Shown here piece after piece: positions 14,348-15,862 of a stretch of 15,862 bases of DNA (positions are counted from its first letter, which is position 1; every line of letters starts with the position of its first letter). This stretch comes from Betaproteobacteria bacterium (GTDB lineage Bacteria; Pseudomonadota; Gammaproteobacteria; Burkholderiales; Burkholderiaceae_C), in the NCBI GenBank assembly GCA_947448675.1, contig CANFOR010000041.1:1-15862 (forward strand). Reading direction: 5' to 3'. Made by a program: the position numbers and the translations under genes. Under the pieces are notes generated by a model. It saw nothing but the letters and a program-made list of their open reading frames with translations, did not search any database and was not told the DNA's origin.

Positions 14348-14551
14348 ATGCCCAAAATGAAGACCAAGAGCGGCGCTAAAAAGCGTTTCCGCGTCCGTCC
14401 AGGTGGCACCGTTAAACGCGGTCAAGCCTTCAAACGTCACATCTTGACCAAGAAGACCACCAAGAACAAGCGTCACTTGCGTGGTGCCGTAGGTGTGCAT
14501 GAGACCAATATGGGTCACATGTCACAAATGCTGCCCGGCCAGGGCATTTGA
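14348..14551 (+). CDS. rpmI: 50S ribosomal protein L35
   Basis: A 67-residue, strongly basic protein starting MPKMKTKSGAKKRFRV, the hallmark of L35, and ending in the NMGHMSQMLPG region. It is of normal length for the family. AAGGAG lies 7 bp before the ATG. The gene is 26 bp before rplT, and the two are expected to be co-transcribed and controlled together by L20. Confidence 0.98.
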   Translation: MPKMKTKSGAKKRFRVRPGGTVKRGQAFKRHILTKKTTKNKRHLRGAVGVHETNMGHMSQMLPGQGI

Positions 14552-14577
14552 TTTAACGACGAACAAGGAGTACACAC

Positions 14578-14937
14578 ATGCCTCGCGTCAAACGTGGTGT
14601 AACGGCTCGCGCCCGCCACAAAAAAGTTTTAGCCCTTGCCAAAGGTTTTCGCGGTCGCCGCGGTAATGTCTTCCGTATCGCCAAAGAAGCGGTAATGAAG
14701 GCAGGGCAATATGCCTACCGTGACCGCCGTACCAAAAAGCGCGTGTTCCGCCAGTTGTGGATTGCGCGTATCAACGCCGCTGCCCGCACTTGCGGCATGA
14801 CCTACAGCCAGTTTGCCAATGGCATTCGCAAGGCCGGCATCGAGATCGACCGCAAGGTTTTGTCCGACATGGCCATTCACGACATGCCAGCTTTTGCCAG
14901 CATTGTGGAGCAGGTGAAAGCCAAGCTGGCCGCGTAA
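14578..14937 (+). CDS. rplT: 50S ribosomal protein L20
   Basis: A 119-residue basic protein that binds 23S rRNA early in 50S assembly and in many bacteria represses its own operon. The family sequence is clear: MPRVKRGVTARARHKKVL, the GFRGRRGNVFRIAKEAVMKAGQYAYRDRR stretch, LWIARINAAAR and GIEIDRKVLSDMAIHD. AAGGAG is at 14565-14570, 7 bp before the ATG. It is followed by a 104-bp gap containing a repeat hairpin and a terminator-like stem before pheS. Confidence 0.98.
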   Translation: MPRVKRGVTARARHKKVLALAKGFRGRRGNVFRIAKEAVMKAGQYAYRDRRTKKRVFRQLWIARINAAARTCGMTYSQFANGIRKAGIEIDRKVLSDMAIHDMPAFASIVEQVKAKLAA

Positions 14938-14943
14938 AGCCTA

Positions 14944-14973
14944 GCGTGCTACTTATTTTGTAGCGCTCTACGC
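14944..14973 (-). repeat. Structured GCTAY/RTAGY repeat, copy D (rplT-pheS gap, reversed)
   Basis: Read on the minus strand: GCGT (14973-14970), 5 nt, GCTAC (14964-14960), 7-nt loop AAAATAA, GTAGC (14952-14948), 0 nt, ACGC (14947-14944). All pairs are Watson-Crick. It is the same layout as copies A-C but in the opposite orientation, 7 bp after the rplT stop. Confidence 0.6.
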
Positions 14974-14982
14974 ACTGTCTAT

Positions 14983-15022
14983 AAGGGCTAGCGCTTGAAA
15001 AAGCACTAGCCCTTGTTTATTT
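14983..15022 (+). terminator. Terminator-like stem between rplT and pheS
   Basis: AAGGGCTAGCGCTT (14983-14996) pairs with AAGCACTAGCCCTT (15001-15014) over 14 positions with one C-A mismatch, around a GAAA tetraloop, and is followed by GTTTATTT. This is a good intrinsic terminator shape. As it lies 20 bp before the pheS start, it may partly terminate the rplT transcript or act as an attenuator for pheS. No leader peptide with Phe codons was found ahead of it. Confidence 0.65.
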
Positions 15023-15041
15023 CCAACCTACCCCGAACACC

Positions 15042-15862
15042 ATGAACGAGCTGGACACGCTAGTTGCCAACGCCCAAACCGCCTTTGCCCAAGCGGCAAC
15101 GCCTGCTGAGCTAGAGAACGCCAAAGCCCAATTTTTGGGCAAAACCGGCAAGCTGACTGAGCTCATGAAGGGCATGGCCGCGCTCAGCCCGGAAGACAAA
15201 AAAACCCGTGGTGCCAGCATTAACGTCTGCAAACAAGCGGTCGAGGCCGCGCTCAATGCGCGCCGCCAAGCCCTGGCTGACGCCGAGTTGCAAGCCCAAC
15301 TGCAAGCCGAAGCGCTCGACGTTACCCTGCCGGGTCGCCAGCGCGGCGCCGGTGGCCTGCACCCCGTGGCCCTGGCCTGGGAGCGCGTCGAAGCCGTATT
15401 TGCCAGCATGGGTTTTGACGTGGCCGACGGCCCCGAGATTGAGAACGACTGGTTTAACTTCACCTCGCTCAACAACCCACCCAACCACCCCGCGCGCTCG
15501 ATGCAAGACACGTTTTACGTGGACATGAACGACGCCCAGGGCCTGCCCTATTGCCTGCGCACCCACACCAGCCCGATGCAAACCCGCTACGCCCAGGCGC
15601 ATGTGCAGCAGCATGTCGGCAAAGCGACCATGCCCGAGATTCGCGTCATCGCGCCGGGCCGCACCTACCGCGTCGACAACGACGCCACGCACTCGCCGAT
15701 GTTCCACCAGGTCGAGGGCCTGTGGGTGGGCGAGAACGTGTCGTTCAAGGACCTGAAGGTCCTGTACCTGGACTTCATCCAGGCGTTCTTCGAGACCACC
15801 GCGCTGACGCTGCGCTTTCGGCCGAGTTACTTCCCGTTCACCGAGCCCAGCGCCGAGATCGA
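15042..15862 (+). CDS. pheS: Phenylalanine-tRNA ligase alpha subunit PheS (cut by window end)
   Basis: Open from the ATG at 15042 to the window edge, 273 complete codons. PheS is the catalytic alpha subunit of the alpha2-beta2 enzyme. The N-terminal coiled-coil (residues 1 to about 95) has FLGKTGKLTELMKGM; then the linker LPGRQRGAGGLHPV, GFDVADGPEIENDWFNF, RTHTSPMQ, the class II motif 2 region APGRTYRVDNDATHSPMFHQVEGL, and RPSYFPFTEPSAEI at the cut. Only the last part of the catalytic domain is missing; pheT is expected beyond the window. No good ribosome binding site is seen; the ATG lies 20 bp after a terminator-like stem. Codon use changes in the last 270 bases (see findings). Confidence 0.97.
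   Translation, partial: MNELDTLVANAQTAFAQAATPAELENAKAQFLGKTGKLTELMKGMAALSPEDKKTRGASINVCKQAVEAALNARRQALADAELQAQLQAEALDVTLPGRQRGAGGLHPVALAWERVEAVFASMGFDVADGPEIENDWFNFTSLNNPPNHPARSMQDTFYVDMNDAQGLPYCLRTHTSPMQTRYAQAHVQQHVGKATMPEIRVIAPGRTYRVDNDATHSPMFHQVEGLWVGENVSFKDLKVLYLDFIQAFFETTALTLRFRPSYFPFTEPSAEI

Noticed and set aside
14938..15041. pheM-like leader peptide before pheS
   Set aside because: No start codon followed by a short frame rich in Phe codons was found in the gap.

Overview
The window looks like a piece of a betaproteobacterial chromosome, most likely Burkholderiales, family Comamonadaceae. The reasons are high GC with strong codon bias, the order thrS-infC-rpmI-rplT-pheS, the form of the IF3 N-terminus, and short GCTAY/RTAGY hairpin repeats of a kind I recall from that family. 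The assignment is by recognition only; no search was run.

Left end (1-3627, minus strand): a complete PQQ cofactor operon in the order pqqA, pqqB, pqqC, pqqD, pqqE. B/C, C/D and D/E each overlap by ATGA. Directly downstream of pqqE, cut by the window edge, is the N-terminal part of a NasT-like receiver protein. No M16 protease of the PqqF/PqqG type is visible. A 202-bp divergent spacer with a perfect 17-bp interrupted palindrome separates pqqA from the next block.

Second block (3830-6851, plus strand): three overlapping genes. They encode a proline-iminopeptidase-like alpha/beta hydrolase, a membrane histidine kinase of the NarX/UhpB class with a LapD/MoxY-like periplasmic region, and a NarL/LuxR-type response regulator. 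MoxY-type kinases are known from control of PQQ-dependent methanol dehydrogenase, so a head-to-head arrangement with pqqABCDE suggests a PQQ supply and sensing module. That link is inference.

Middle (6898-11431): tsaD (tRNA t6A synthesis); a 508-residue protein of unknown function on the minus strand, AT-richer than its surroundings, with its own good promoter and repeats; and a FAD-dependent dehydrogenase-like flavoprotein. The 508-residue gene looks like an acquired cargo gene wedged between two plus-strand housekeeping-style genes, only 5 bp from the tsaD stop.

Right end (11564-15862, plus strand): the translation cluster thrS, infC, rpmI, rplT and pheS (cut by the window end). infC uses the rare start codon ATC. 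A hairpin-rich 144-nt leader precedes rpmI, and a strong terminator-like stem lies between rplT and pheS.

Four copies of a structured repeat (GCGT, 5 nt, GCTAY, 7 nt, RTAGY, short spacer, complementary outer arm) occur at 7112, 11490, 13544 and 14944. Three are intergenic in the translation cluster and one lies inside tsaD. No tRNA, rRNA, CRISPR array or insertion sequence was seen, and no stretch over 300 bases lacks a gene.
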